From assembly GCA_937927905.1 (NCBI GenBank), contig CALFWP010000179.1, positions 1 to 23,411 of the forward strand: DNA of 23,411 nucleotides, in the 5' to 3' direction. The notes under the pieces were generated by a model. The model searched no databases and had not been told where the DNA came from. It saw nothing but the letters and a program-made list of their open reading frames with translations. Source of the DNA: an uncultured Neomegalonema sp. (lineage in GTDB: Bacteria > Pseudomonadota > Alphaproteobacteria > Rhodobacterales > Rhodobacteraceae). Below, piece by piece: positions 9,810 to 17,654 of this stretch. Numbering within the stretch: position 1 is the first letter of the stretch; every line of letters begins with the position of its first letter. A program made the position numbers and the translations under genes.

Positions 9810-10172
9810 TCACTCTTTTTCCATACGGCATGTGAGTGGATGTTCGTGGCGTCTGGCCTCATCCATGACCGCGGCGACTTTGGTCTCAGCCACCTCATAC
9901 GTGAAAATACCCACCACGGCTGCCCCCTTAAGGTGAACCGTCATCATAATTTCTACGGCGGCATCGCGTCCGATCTGGAAATATTTTTCTAATACGCGAA
10001 CCACGAATTCCATGGGCGTATAATCATCGTTGAGCATGATGACTTTATAAAGGGGTGGTTTTTTTGTCTGTGGCTTTGTTTTGGTTAGAATGCTTGTATC
10101 CGACCCGTTTCCGGGTTTATCGGACAGTGTGATGCGGTGTTTGTTCCGCTGTGAAGTTGGATACCTGAGCAT
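9810..10172 (-). CDS. clpS: Clp protease adaptor ClpS
   Basis: ClpS binds the N-terminal domain of ClpA and delivers N-end-rule substrates. The product is 120 residues with a disordered N-terminus of about 38 residues, then the conserved core: V-I-M-L-N-D-D-Y-T-P-M-E-F-V (44-57), M-T-V-H-L-K-G (77-83), and E-H-P-L-T-C (110-115). The Asn-Asp-Asp at 48-50 and Met54 sit where family members contact the N-degron. The N-terminal part is longer than in E. coli ClpS but usual for alphaproteobacteria. It lies upstream of clpA and is divergent from the D,D-carboxypeptidase gene, with about 171 bp shared between them. Confidence 0.96.
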   Translation of the reverse strand: MLRYPTSQRNKHRITLSDKPGNGSDTSILTKTKPQTKKPPLYKVIMLNDDYTPMEFVVRVLEKYFQIGRDAAVEIMMTVHLKGAAVVGIFTYEVAETKVAAVMDEARRHEHPLTCRMEKE

Positions 10173-10343
10173 GAAGCATCCATATAATCTGTCTGTGCCA
10201 ATATGAAAGATGCCCGTGACAAGAAAAAGCGGAATTTTTAAAATTCTGTATGCGGCTGATCAGAAAATTTACGCTATATCTTTAACAATGCCGGTTATAA
10301 CGCGCACTAGGAAATTTTTGAATTACAGGGCGGCACGATTCCA

Positions 10344-11609
10344 ATGTTCCGAAGTTTCAGTAAATCTTTAAGGATGATGGCTGCCCTCTATGCAGTGGTG
10401 TTTGTGCTGGTTCAATCACCCGTTGCGGAGGCCAATCCAAAATACGCATCTATCGTGCTGGATATGGATAGCGGGAAAGTCCTGCATTCAAGCCGTGCAG
10501 ATAAAAGACTGTATCCTGCATCCTTAACCAAGATGATGACTTTGTACATGACGTTCGAGGCGCTCGAAAGCGGTCGCTTATCGCTTGACCAGCATTTGCC
10601 CGTTTCAAGAAATGCTGAAAGACAGCCGCCCTCAAGAATCGGCCTGCGTGCGGGGAAGACCATCACTGTACGTGAAGCCATACGCGCGTGTGCTGTAAAA
10701 TCGGCAAATGATGCTGCGGTTGTTCTGGCGGAGGCAATCGGCGGTTCGGTGAAGAACTTTGCTAAAATGGCTACTGCCCGTGCACATTCTCTTGGTATGT
10801 CACGTACAACATTCAAAAACCCCCATGGCCTGACTGCACGGGGTCAGCTGTCCACAGCTCGGGATATGGGTCTGCTCGGGCGGCGTTTGTTTGTTGATTT
10901 TCCTCAATTTTATAATGTTTTTAAGCGCAAGTCTTTTCACCACAACGGTCGGACCTACCGTGCAACCAACAAATTGCTGGGTAAATACCCTGGTGCAGAC
11001 GGCATCAAGACAGGGTATACCAATGCATCCGGTTTTAATCTGGTTGCGTCCGCCGAACAGGATGGCAAGCGCATTATAGGTGTGGTTTTCGGTGGAAAAT
11101 CGGGTGCCCGCCGCAACCGGCATATGAGAAATCTGCTGGATAAGGGATTTAAACTCGCGCCTGAGCGCAATCTTCTGGCAAACTTTCCTGTTTATCTGGA
11201 AATGCCGGTACCGCGCGCCAACCCGAAATATAACGCTGTGCGACGACCGGGGACGATCATAGCGGATGCGCGCAAAGGCAGGAAAGAGGACGCCCAGAGG
11301 TTGGCCGCTCTTTCGCGTGTTGTTCCGTCACCGGCCAGTGTATCCACATCGAAAGCGCGTGGAAGTTATGCCATTCAGTTCGGTGCATACCGGAAACGTT
11401 CTGCTGCAGAGCAACGCCTGACAGAGATCAGAAAATTGCGGAAATCCACCAGTCTGAAACGTGCTGCGCCGGTCGTATCTGTGCGCAATGCAGGCGGACG
11501 GCCGATTTATCGTGCGCGGCTTGCCGGACTTGCCAAGCGTGATGCTGACCTGGCTTGCCGCCGCTTGTTGGCCAGAAGTGTTGATTGCTTTGTCGTAATC
11601 CAAAACTAA
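10344..11609 (+). CDS. D-alanyl-D-alanine carboxypeptidase (DacA/DacF type) with SPOR domain
   Basis: This is a low-molecular-weight penicillin-binding protein of 421 residues that trims the terminal D-Ala from peptidoglycan stem peptides in the periplasm. It has a signal peptide (about 1-30, ending V-A-E-A). The three serine-peptidase motifs are complete: S60-L-T-K63, S120-A-N122 and K222-T-G224. After a basic linker, residues about 340-421 form a SPOR domain (Y-A-I-Q-F-G-A-Y start, C-F-V-V-I at the end), which binds denuded glycans and recruits proteins to the septum. The C-terminal amphipathic anchor of E. coli PBP5 is replaced by this domain, a common alphaproteobacterial arrangement. A role at division is inferred and fits mipZ lying next door, convergent with 45 bp between. 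Confidence 0.93.
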   Translation: MFRSFSKSLRMMAALYAVVFVLVQSPVAEANPKYASIVLDMDSGKVLHSSRADKRLYPASLTKMMTLYMTFEALESGRLSLDQHLPVSRNAERQPPSRIGLRAGKTITVREAIRACAVKSANDAAVVLAEAIGGSVKNFAKMATARAHSLGMSRTTFKNPHGLTARGQLSTARDMGLLGRRLFVDFPQFYNVFKRKSFHHNGRTYRATNKLLGKYPGADGIKTGYTNASGFNLVASAEQDGKRIIGVVFGGKSGARRNRHMRNLLDKGFKLAPERNLLANFPVYLEMPVPRANPKYNAVRRPGTIIADARKGRKEDAQRLAALSRVVPSPASVSTSKARGSYAIQFGAYRKRSAAEQRLTEIRKLRKSTSLKRAAPVVSVRNAGGRPIYRARLAGLAKRDADLACRRLLARSVDCFVVIQN

Positions 11610-11654
11610 ACCGCGCATGCGGTGTCAGTGATGCTTTAAACCGGATTTTACCGG

Positions 11655-12731
11655 TTATGCCCCTCTGCCGAAACGTTCGAAAATGCTGAAGCGGCTTTTC
11701 TTTTTCCCTGTTACAACCGGGTTTCCGACTGTCGGCTGTAAGGCTGTATCTGCTGTTAATGTCGTTGTATCGGATTTCGGGCTGTGGCCCGTATTCGCAT
11801 CCGCAGCGGACGTAACCCCGGATTGATCCGCCAGTACCGGAACGGGAGGAGGGGCTATTTTCGAGCCGCCGACTGCGATCGGTGTCGGCGGCGTTGCCGG
11901 GGCAATATCACGTTCTTTTTCAGGTTTCAGATCGGGAAGGATAGCAAGAGTCCCCATCAGCTCACGGACTTCCTGACGCGCAGCAATTTTCGACATATCC
12001 ATTTCTTCGCCGGTGTCGCGCAGGTCCATAAGTGTCAGGCCGGACAGGAACATTTCCCGGAAAATCGGCCGTTCGCTTAGTCCGTTGGCAATGCGAAAGC
12101 CGATCTTACTGGACAACTGTTGCAGCATCTCGCCGACACGCCGCTTATTCGCGGCATCTTCAACAGGCAGACGATTGCGTACGACCACCCAGTCTGTCGG
12201 GCCAAGGCCGACTTGCGCGCGCAGTTTGCGCGTTTCCCAAACCATTTCAGCATAAACCGAAGGTCCGGCGATTGTGTAGGTTTTGGCATCAATATGGGCA
12301 AGCAGGTCAAAGTCGATGAAGCTGTCATTCATCGGCGTAACAAGGGTATCTGCGCGGCTGTGACCAAGGCGTGAGAGATTTGAATGCGCACCGGGACAGT
12401 CTATCAGGATAACATCACAGGTTTCGCTCAGTTCCAGTACAGCGTTATTAAAGCGCTCACCCTCAATAGCCCATGACTTTTCGCGGTCAGGATCATTGCT
12501 GGCCTCGACATACAATCTTTGCGGCAGGATAAGCTCGACATTTTTCCGGCGACACCAGTCTTCACGATTATCGATATACCGGAAAAAACTTTTCTGCCGT
12601 AAGTCAAGATCCAAGGCCCCGACACGAAGCCCCCGCCGCGCAAGGGCGACGAAGACATGCATAGCCGTTGTAGACTTACCGGAACCACCTTTTTCGTTGC
12701 CGAAGGCGATAATATGGGGGCGTTTTTTCAT
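11655..12731 (-). CDS. mipZ: Division-plane positioning ATPase MipZ
   Basis: MipZ is a ParA/MinD-type ATPase of alphaproteobacteria that forms a gradient from the ParB-bound pole and inhibits FtsZ, so that division occurs at midcell. The product is 358 residues. It shows the deviant Walker A K-G-G-S-G-K-S-T (14-21), the switch D-L-D-L-R-Q (41-46), the Walker B V-I-L-I-D-C-P-G (107-114), and the MipZ-typical stretch P-M-N-D-S-F-I-D-F-D-L-L (133-144). Residues after about 272 form a Pro/Thr/Ala-rich, low-complexity tail of about 85 residues, longer than the ATPase core needs. The gene follows rpmE on the same strand after 42 bp. No clear ribosome binding site precedes the ATG. parAB is not in the window. 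Confidence 0.95.
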   Translation of the reverse strand: MKKRPHIIAFGNEKGGSGKSTTAMHVFVALARRGLRVGALDLDLRQKSFFRYIDNREDWCRRKNVELILPQRLYVEASNDPDREKSWAIEGERFNNAVLELSETCDVILIDCPGAHSNLSRLGHSRADTLVTPMNDSFIDFDLLAHIDAKTYTIAGPSVYAEMVWETRKLRAQVGLGPTDWVVVRNRLPVEDAANKRRVGEMLQQLSSKIGFRIANGLSERPIFREMFLSGLTLMDLRDTGEEMDMSKIAARQEVRELMGTLAILPDLKPEKERDIAPATPPTPIAVGGSKIAPPPVPVLADQSGVTSAADANTGHSPKSDTTTLTADTALQPTVGNPVVTGKKKSRFSIFERFGRGA

Positions 12732-12773
12732 AATGTTACGTTAACGAAGATTAACGCACAGGCAAAGCTGAAA

Positions 12774-12995
12774 TTAAAAGCCGAAGCCTTTGAATTTCTC
12801 TTTAAATTTGGACACACGACCACCGGTATCAAGCAGGCGCTGATGACCGCCTGTCCAGGCAGGGTGCGTGGTCGGATCCACGTCAAGGGCCATCTCCTGG
12901 CCCTCTTCGCCCCAGGTCGAGCGCATCTGAATAACTGTGCCGTTCGTCATCTTCACATTGATCATGTGATAGTCTGGATGCGTATCTTTTTTCAT
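12774..12995 (-). CDS. rpmE: Ribosomal protein bL31, cysteine-free form
   Basis: The product is 73 residues and starts M-K-K-D-T-H-P-D-Y-H, as L31 does. The R-S-T-W-G block, H-P-A-W-T-G-G and G-G-R-V-S-K-F motifs are all present. It contains no cysteine, so it is the zinc-independent (C-minus) type, common in alphaproteobacteria, and cannot act as a zinc store. It lies between prs and mipZ on the same strand; the hairpin at 13036-13057 suggests it is transcribed apart from prs. A weak GAAAGA ribosome binding site precedes the ATG. Confidence 0.96.
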   Translation of the reverse strand: MKKDTHPDYHMINVKMTNGTVIQMRSTWGEEGQEMALDVDPTTHPAWTGGHQRLLDTGGRVSKFKEKFKGFGF

Positions 12996-13025
12996 CGCGT
13001 CTGTCTTTCAGAATGTGATGCGCCA

Positions 13026-13057
13026 CAAATTAAACACGCGCTGAATAATCAGCGCGT
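13026..13057 (-). terminator. Intrinsic terminator behind prs
   Basis: A perfect 9-bp stem, ACGCGCTGA / TCAGCGCGT at 13036-13044 and 13049-13057, with a 4-nt loop. On the minus strand it is followed by the T-rich GTTTAATTTG; on the plus strand by TTTT. It lies about 80 bp after the prs stop and 40 bp before rpmE. Confidence 0.65.
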
Positions 13058-13135
13058 TTTCGCAGGCGTCATAGCGTCCCGGATCATTTTTGGCAAGGTT
13101 TGCCCGCATGTTAAATGCATAATCTGTATCCGGTA

Positions 13136-14101
13136 TCAGCTTGTTGGTGCGTCATGAAACAAACGGGAAACAGAATCGTGGCGTGTTATGGAGCCGATTG
13201 CCTCTGCCAGCATAGGTCCGATGGTGCAGACCTTGAGTTTTTCGGAAGGAGGGCGTCCGCTTTGATCGATAGAGTCCGTCACTGATACGGTTTTCAGGGC
13301 GGAGGCGGCAATTCTGTCGAGGGCGCTGTTTGACAGAACCCCGTGCGTGCACATGGCGTGGACATCCTTCGCACCCTTTTCGCGCAATATTTCCGCCGCT
13401 TTGCACAGTGTACCCGCCGAGTCGACGATATCGTCAAACAAAACGCATGTGCGTCCTTCGACATCACCAAGGACCTGCATCTGTTCAACTATACCAGCAC
13501 GCTCACGGCGTTTGTCGATTACGGCAAGGTCGGCATCAATCGATTTGGCAAAGGTACGCGCGCGTACCAGCCCTCCAACATCCGGAGAGACGACCATGAC
13601 ACTGTCATCGCCTTCGAACATGGCTGTTGCGTGCCGTGCAAAGACCGGGACCGCATAAAGGTTATCGGTCGGAATATCGAAAAAGCCCTGTATTTGTCCG
13701 GCATGCAAATCAACGGTCAATACACGTTCGGCACCGGCTTGTGTAATCAGATTCGCCACGAGCTTAGCGGTAATCGGTGTTCTAGGGGCGGGTTTCCTAT
13801 CCTGGCGTGCATATCCGAAATAAGGGATGACTGCGGTAATGCGCCCGGCAGAGGCGCGTTTGAGAGCATCAATGATGACCAGCAATTCCATGAGGTTGTC
13901 ATTTGCGGGTTTTGAGGTGGATTGAATGACGAAAACATCTTCACCCCGCATATTTTCGTGAATTTCAACCCAAATTTCGTCATCTGCAAAGCGCTCAACC
14001 CGGGCGTCCGTCAATGGGCGGAACAATTTGCTGCTGATCACTTCCGCAAGTGGCAGGTTCGCGTTTCCGGAGATCAGTTTGATATCCGCATTCGGTTTCA
14101 T
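13136..14101 (-). CDS. prs: Ribose-phosphate pyrophosphokinase
   Basis: Prs makes PRPP from ribose 5-phosphate and ATP, the precursor for purines, pyrimidines, His, Trp and NAD. The product is 321 residues, normal for class I enzymes. Visible are the ATP-binding segment Y-A-R-Q-D-R-K (97-103), the T-V-D-L-H-A-G-Q-I-Q-G-F-F segment (129-141), D-K-R-R (196-199) in the flexible catalytic region, and the PRPP loop D-D-I-V-D-S-A-G-T (223-231). AAGGGA stands 8 bases or so before the ATG. A stretch of about 151 bp separates it from the PanC-like gene upstream, enough for its own promoter. Confidence 0.97.
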   Translation of the reverse strand: MKPNADIKLISGNANLPLAEVISSKLFRPLTDARVERFADDEIWVEIHENMRGEDVFVIQSTSKPANDNLMELLVIIDALKRASAGRITAVIPYFGYARQDRKPAPRTPITAKLVANLITQAGAERVLTVDLHAGQIQGFFDIPTDNLYAVPVFARHATAMFEGDDSVMVVSPDVGGLVRARTFAKSIDADLAVIDKRRERAGIVEQMQVLGDVEGRTCVLFDDIVDSAGTLCKAAEILREKGAKDVHAMCTHGVLSNSALDRIAASALKTVSVTDSIDQSGRPPSEKLKVCTIGPMLAEAIGSITRHDSVSRLFHDAPTS

Positions 14102-14252
14102 GGTGCGTCCCTTACCTGTTACACGGTGTTTGTGGCCGGATTGGTTTGTCCGCTCCCGCTATCCGGTGTTTGCGCAGCGTCTAGCAATGCCGTGACACGA
14201 AGTAAATCAGGCTTCGGGAATTTATGAGGCCGAAATAGCAGAATTCAGACCT

Positions 14253-15041
14253 CTAGACCGAAATCGGCACATTATCCGTTAATCGCACACGTCCCAGCTG
14301 TACTGCGGCGAACAATCGCGCAGGTTTTGCCGTGCTGAAAACTGTAACAGGGCTGAGATCATAGGCCAGTCGCGCCTCGACATACTCCACGCCCGAAAAA
14401 CCTGATTCGCCCAGAAGTTTTACCGTTGCCGCCGTGATCTTTTCGATCTGGCTGCCTTTGGCAATAAGGTTCGCCGAAACAGTAAGCGCCTTGTACAGAA
14501 CCGGTGCAATTTCTCTCTCAGTATCCGAAAGTTCAGAATTCTTTGATGAAACCGCAAGCCCGTCATCATCGCGAAGTGTTGCAGCTGATACGATGGTCAC
14601 CGGAAAAGACAAATCCCTGACCATTCGGCGTGTCAATGCAAGCCTGACCCAGTCCCGTTCACCGAAAACTGCACTGTCGGGTCGCACATCGCCGAATAAT
14701 CTGGCCGTTTCGGTCAACATGCGATCAAAGTTGTCTTTGTGACCCAGTCCACAATGCTCGGCATGAATATGTGTTTTTAATTGCCGGTCCGGAGGAGCGT
14801 ATATCTGATCACAGTCCGTATATGGCTGCGATTCACAAATACTTTCTTTGCTGTTGCCGGGAATAGAAACAACAATTTTCGAGGCATATTTTTTTGCTGT
14901 ATACAGCAGTCTGTCATGACCGCCATGCGCATGCTCTGACAATGAGACAAGCGCTATGGTTTCACCCTCACGGCGCCAGCGCCGGATCTGTCTTGCAAGT
15001 ACATCCGCATTGCGGATGATGGTCTGTTTTGACGCGTTCAT
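14253..15041 (-). CDS. Divergent pantoate-beta-alanine ligase (PanC) homologue
   Basis: The product is 262 residues and is related to PanC, which joins pantoate and beta-alanine to make pantothenate. Shared features are H39-G-G-H42 (the nucleotidyl-transferase H-x-G-H), P-D-S-A-V-F-G-E-R-D (121-130), R-R-M-V-R-D-L (138-144), D-G-L-A-V-S-S-K-N (160-168) and the closing G-R-V-R-L-T-D-N. Much is altered: the P-T-M-G start of the nucleotide loop reads S-L-S-E, the N-P-x-Q-F pantoate segment and the following stretch are missing or shortened, and G-E-K-D-x-Q-Q is G-E-R-D-W-V-R. The ordinary reaction is therefore doubtful. The frame itself is intact. The start is uncertain: ATG 15041 is used, ATG 15077 is possible, and neither has a ribosome binding site. 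Confidence 0.75.
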   Translation of the reverse strand: MNASKQTIIRNADVLARQIRRWRREGETIALVSLSEHAHGGHDRLLYTAKKYASKIVVSIPGNSKESICESQPYTDCDQIYAPPDRQLKTHIHAEHCGLGHKDNFDRMLTETARLFGDVRPDSAVFGERDWVRLALTRRMVRDLSFPVTIVSAATLRDDDGLAVSSKNSELSDTEREIAPVLYKALTVSANLIAKGSQIEKITAATVKLLGESGFSGVEYVEARLAYDLSPVTVFSTAKPARLFAAVQLGRVRLTDNVPISV

Positions 15042-15143
15042 GATTTTACAAATGATATGTTTTAAAACGATACACATCGATTAGCAGGAAACTACTATTA
15101 TGACTATAAATCTGTCACGCAGTCTGCACTGGCAGCAGAACTG

Positions 15144-15560
15144 TCAGGACATCACGTAAATGATCGTGAAGTTGGAAACCACGACGCTGGCTGTCCAGCA
15201 GCTTGTCAGGACCATGATCATGATTGTCGGTTTGTTCGGGGACCAGATGATCATCGTCGCGACCAGAGCCTGAAGCAGCATTTTCGGAATAAACCACAGC
15301 GGCCCGAGATGGTTTTGCAGCCAGCGCATAAAGGCGTTTTTTTCGTAGGCTCCGACTTCCAACGCCCAGTTTGTTGAAATGGCGTCTAAAACCCCGAGTG
15401 TCATAAAGACACATGCCAAAATGTATCCGGCCTTTGATAAAACAGGATTTTTGCGGGCCTGTCTTGATTCATTTTCGTATCTGAACAGACCTGCATTCAT
15501 AAACGCCTTGATCGTGTTGAAAGTCCCCGAAAGCATGTTGAAGAGTGCCCCCAATTCCAC
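15144..15560 (-). CDS. Small integral membrane protein, DUF5658-like
   Basis: The product is 138 residues with about three membrane segments (roughly 43-60, 88-106 and 110-136). The pattern L-D-A-I-S-T-N-W-A-L-E-V-G-A-Y-E-K-N (58-75) resembles small membrane proteins of the DUF5658 type, in which an Asp-x2-Ser/Thr-Thr segment is followed by Gly-x2-Glu-x-Asn. That assignment is from memory of the pattern only and no function is known. Start uncertain: ATG 15560 has no ribosome binding site, and ATG 15536 is also possible. It lies between the PanC-like gene and the kinase on the same strand. Confidence 0.65.
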   Translation of the reverse strand: MELGALFNMLSGTFNTIKAFMNAGLFRYENESRQARKNPVLSKAGYILACVFMTLGVLDAISTNWALEVGAYEKNAFMRWLQNHLGPLWFIPKMLLQALVATMIIWSPNKPTIMIMVLTSCWTASVVVSNFTIIYVMS

Positions 15561-15641
15561 ATGTGTATCAAAGATAATAAACTAGCAAAGGGCGCGCCAT
15601 TTCAGGACGCATAGCCCGTGAAAAATTAATCATAGGGTGTA

Positions 15642-15676
15642 AGTCTACCTCCGGCACATGATGCCCGAGGTAGACT
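15642..15676. repeat. Long inverted repeat (hairpin) between the kinase and the membrane-protein gene
   Basis: AGTCTACCTC at 15642-15651 pairs with GAGGTAGACT at 15667-15676; after one C-C mismatch GGCA pairs with TGCC around a 5-nt loop. That makes 10 + 4 bp. It begins 15 bp after the kinase stop on the minus strand, but no T-run follows directly on either strand, so it is not a textbook terminator. It may protect or end the kinase transcript, or bind a protein. Confidence 0.75.
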
Positions 15677-15690
15677 AGCTTTGCGCGCAT

Positions 15691-17028
15691 CTATCGCGGC
15701 AGGCTAAGGATAACTTTCAATCCGCCGTAAGCGGATTTGTCGAATGTGATATTCCCGCCATGTGCTCGCGCAGCATCAAGGGCAATACTCAACCCCAGGC
15801 CGGAGCCGCCGCCCGCATCCATATTCCTGGCCGGGTCAAGCCGGTGAAAGGGGCGGAAAGCAGCTTCATAGTCTGTTTCCGGAATGCCGGGGCCATCATC
15901 CTCGATGATGACGTTAATCCGATTGAGCCTGCTATCCAGCGTGACATTGACTTTTGTGCCGTATTTCACCGCATTGCCGATCAAATTCTGGATACAGCGA
16001 CTGATGGCCCCGGGCCGTAAAAGCATGCGCGGGGGGCTATCAGACGGTATCATCGTTAGTGTCACGTCGTGTCCTGCGATACGCTCGGCTTCGATGATCG
16101 CCTCTGTTATTTCCGATAAATCCGTTTCTGCGGGTGTTTCGCTTTCCTCGCCGCGGGCAAAGGCAAGAAATCCGTCGATCATATGCTCCATCTCGTCCAC
16201 ATCGCGTTTCAGAGCTTTCATCTCCGGATTCTGATCCGATAAGGCCAGTGCAAGCCGCATTCTGGTTAAGGGGGTCCGCAGGTCATGGCTGACACCGGAG
16301 AGCATCATGGTACGTTGACTGATCTGGCGCTCGATCCGTCCGCGCATATGATGAAAGGCGCTTCCGGCCCGTCTGATTTCTTCGGCTCCCGTGGGTTTGA
16401 AGGGTAAGGCGGGCTGGCCTTTACCGAAAGCTTCCGCTGCATCCGCGAGTTGCATGATCGGTCTGATCTGATTGCGCATGAACATCACGGCTATAATCAA
16501 CAGAATAAACGCCGCCCCGACCATCCAGACCAGCAGCAGGTGCGGTTTGGATGCGATCATACGGCTTTCACGCGGTGTTACATGCAAAATTCCGTGGATA
16601 ATTTCCACCTGAAGGTCAACCCGTTTATCCAGGGCAACAGTGTCAATCCGTGCAGGGCGTGTAATTGTTTCGATGACTGTCTCTGTCAGAATGCGGGGTA
16701 TAATACTGAAGGCGGGACGGCGGATTCCTGGCGCGAGGGAACCATCGGGTACCACCCACATTTCGTAGCCCAGAGACTCCGAAGCATTTTTAAGCAGGGC
16801 CTCCCGTTCAAGAGGATTGGTTTCCTGTTCGAGTAAATCCGATAAAAAATTGATTTCGTTTGAAAATTCTTTCGCAAGTTGCCGGGTAACGCCGGTCCAG
16901 TGACGTTCGATAAAGACCAGGGCGACAACCATCTGCAGCAAGGCCACCGGCAGCACCAGAATCATCACCGAGCGCCCGAAAAGGCTGCGTGGTAAAAATC
17001 GTTTATAGCGGTATGAGGGCAGTTCCAT
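15691..17028 (-). CDS. EnvZ-like membrane sensor histidine kinase
   Basis: The product is 445 residues. Membrane helices at about 19-41 and 163-184 flank a periplasmic sensor of about 120 residues with no recognised fold. A HAMP linker (about 186-238) leads to a HisKA dimerisation domain with the phospho-acceptor His248 in V-S-H-D-L-R-T-P-L. The ATPase domain has the N box (N-L-I-G-N-A-V-K-Y, 348-356), G1 D-D-G-P-G-I (377-382) and G2 G-S-G-L-G-L (408-413), so it should be catalytically complete. The closest general type is EnvZ/RstB-like kinases that phosphorylate OmpR-family regulators, yet no response regulator lies in the window. It is 17 bp downstream of the Smr gene on the same strand, so it is probably cotranscribed with the MltA/Smr cluster. 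Confidence 0.9.
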   Translation of the reverse strand: MELPSYRYKRFLPRSLFGRSVMILVLPVALLQMVVALVFIERHWTGVTRQLAKEFSNEINFLSDLLEQETNPLEREALLKNASESLGYEMWVVPDGSLAPGIRRPAFSIIPRILTETVIETITRPARIDTVALDKRVDLQVEIIHGILHVTPRESRMIASKPHLLLVWMVGAAFILLIIAVMFMRNQIRPIMQLADAAEAFGKGQPALPFKPTGAEEIRRAGSAFHHMRGRIERQISQRTMMLSGVSHDLRTPLTRMRLALALSDQNPEMKALKRDVDEMEHMIDGFLAFARGEESETPAETDLSEITEAIIEAERIAGHDVTLTMIPSDSPPRMLLRPGAISRCIQNLIGNAVKYGTKVNVTLDSRLNRINVIIEDDGPGIPETDYEAAFRPFHRLDPARNMDAGGGSGLGLSIALDAARAHGGNITFDKSAYGGLKVILSLPR

Positions 17029-17045
17029 TTTGTCCGGCCCGCCGT

Positions 17046-17654
17046 TTATCTCTGACGTTTGAGGTAAACATATAATGCGCCCTCTCCGCCATGGCGTTTA
17101 TGGGCCTGAAAAACACCGATGACCGCTCCGGCCAGTGCAGGTTCCCGTAACCATCGGGGAACATCACGCTTTAATGCCCCTCTGCCGTCGCCGTATCCGA
17201 CCGCACGTTTGCGGTAATCGCCGCCCTTGCCGGTAATGACAAGAACACAGCGGGTGCCGCGCGCATACTGGGTGGAAATGAACTGCGTTAAAGTGCGATG
17301 GGCGACATCCAACGTCAATCCGTGCAGGTCCACCTTTGCTTCCGGCGTCCGCTCGCCCTTTTTCAATGCCTTTGATGTTTTCCGGTCCAGGCCAGGGGTG
17401 CTCTCGGTCAAAGCATCTACCGCAGCAGCATCCGGATAAAACCGTCGTGCTGGGACGGCAGGAGGCGGGCGTTCCGGTGCCGCGAAGCCCCTTGGCGGAC
17501 TGATCCGTTTGCGCGGCGCGCTCGGGAGGGCGGAATTCAGCGTCAGGAGTGTTGCATCGCGTGTGGCGCTCTGCCATTGGCTTATTTCATCTTCGCTGAG
17601 GTGCCGCGGGCCGCGATCCGGTTTGTCCAGTTTACGCGGGCGTTTTGCGTTCAC
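17046..17654 (-). CDS. Smr-domain protein (putative nuclease)
   Basis: The product is 202 residues. The first 100 or so are basic, proline-rich and probably disordered. The Smr domain (about 105-200) has D-L-H-G (109-112), V-I-T-G-K-G (139-144) and the closing H-G-G-E-G-A-L-Y-V-Y-L-K (188-199). Smr domains nick or cleave nucleic acids; family members act in ribosome rescue, mRNA decay and DNA processing, and which applies here is unknown. Its ATG overlaps the mltA stop by 4 bp (ATGA), so the two are translationally coupled. The MltA-Smr gene pair is commonly seen in alphaproteobacteria. Confidence 0.9.
   Translation of the reverse strand: MNAKRPRKLDKPDRGPRHLSEDEISQWQSATRDATLLTLNSALPSAPRKRISPPRGFAAPERPPPAVPARRFYPDAAAVDALTESTPGLDRKTSKALKKGERTPEAKVDLHGLTLDVAHRTLTQFISTQYARGTRCVLVITGKGGDYRKRAVGYGDGRGALKRDVPRWLREPALAGAVIGVFQAHKRHGGEGALYVYLKRQR

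Noticed and set aside
11639..11656. Terminator AACCGG-N6-CCGGTT between the D,D-carboxypeptidase gene and mipZ
   Set aside because: Only 6 bp, overlaps the mipZ stop codon and has no T-run; too weak to list.
12052..12080. Additional EcfG promoter, GGAAC with CGTT 18 bases later
   Set aside because: It lies inside mipZ on the opposite strand with no gene starting downstream, and the spacer is too long.
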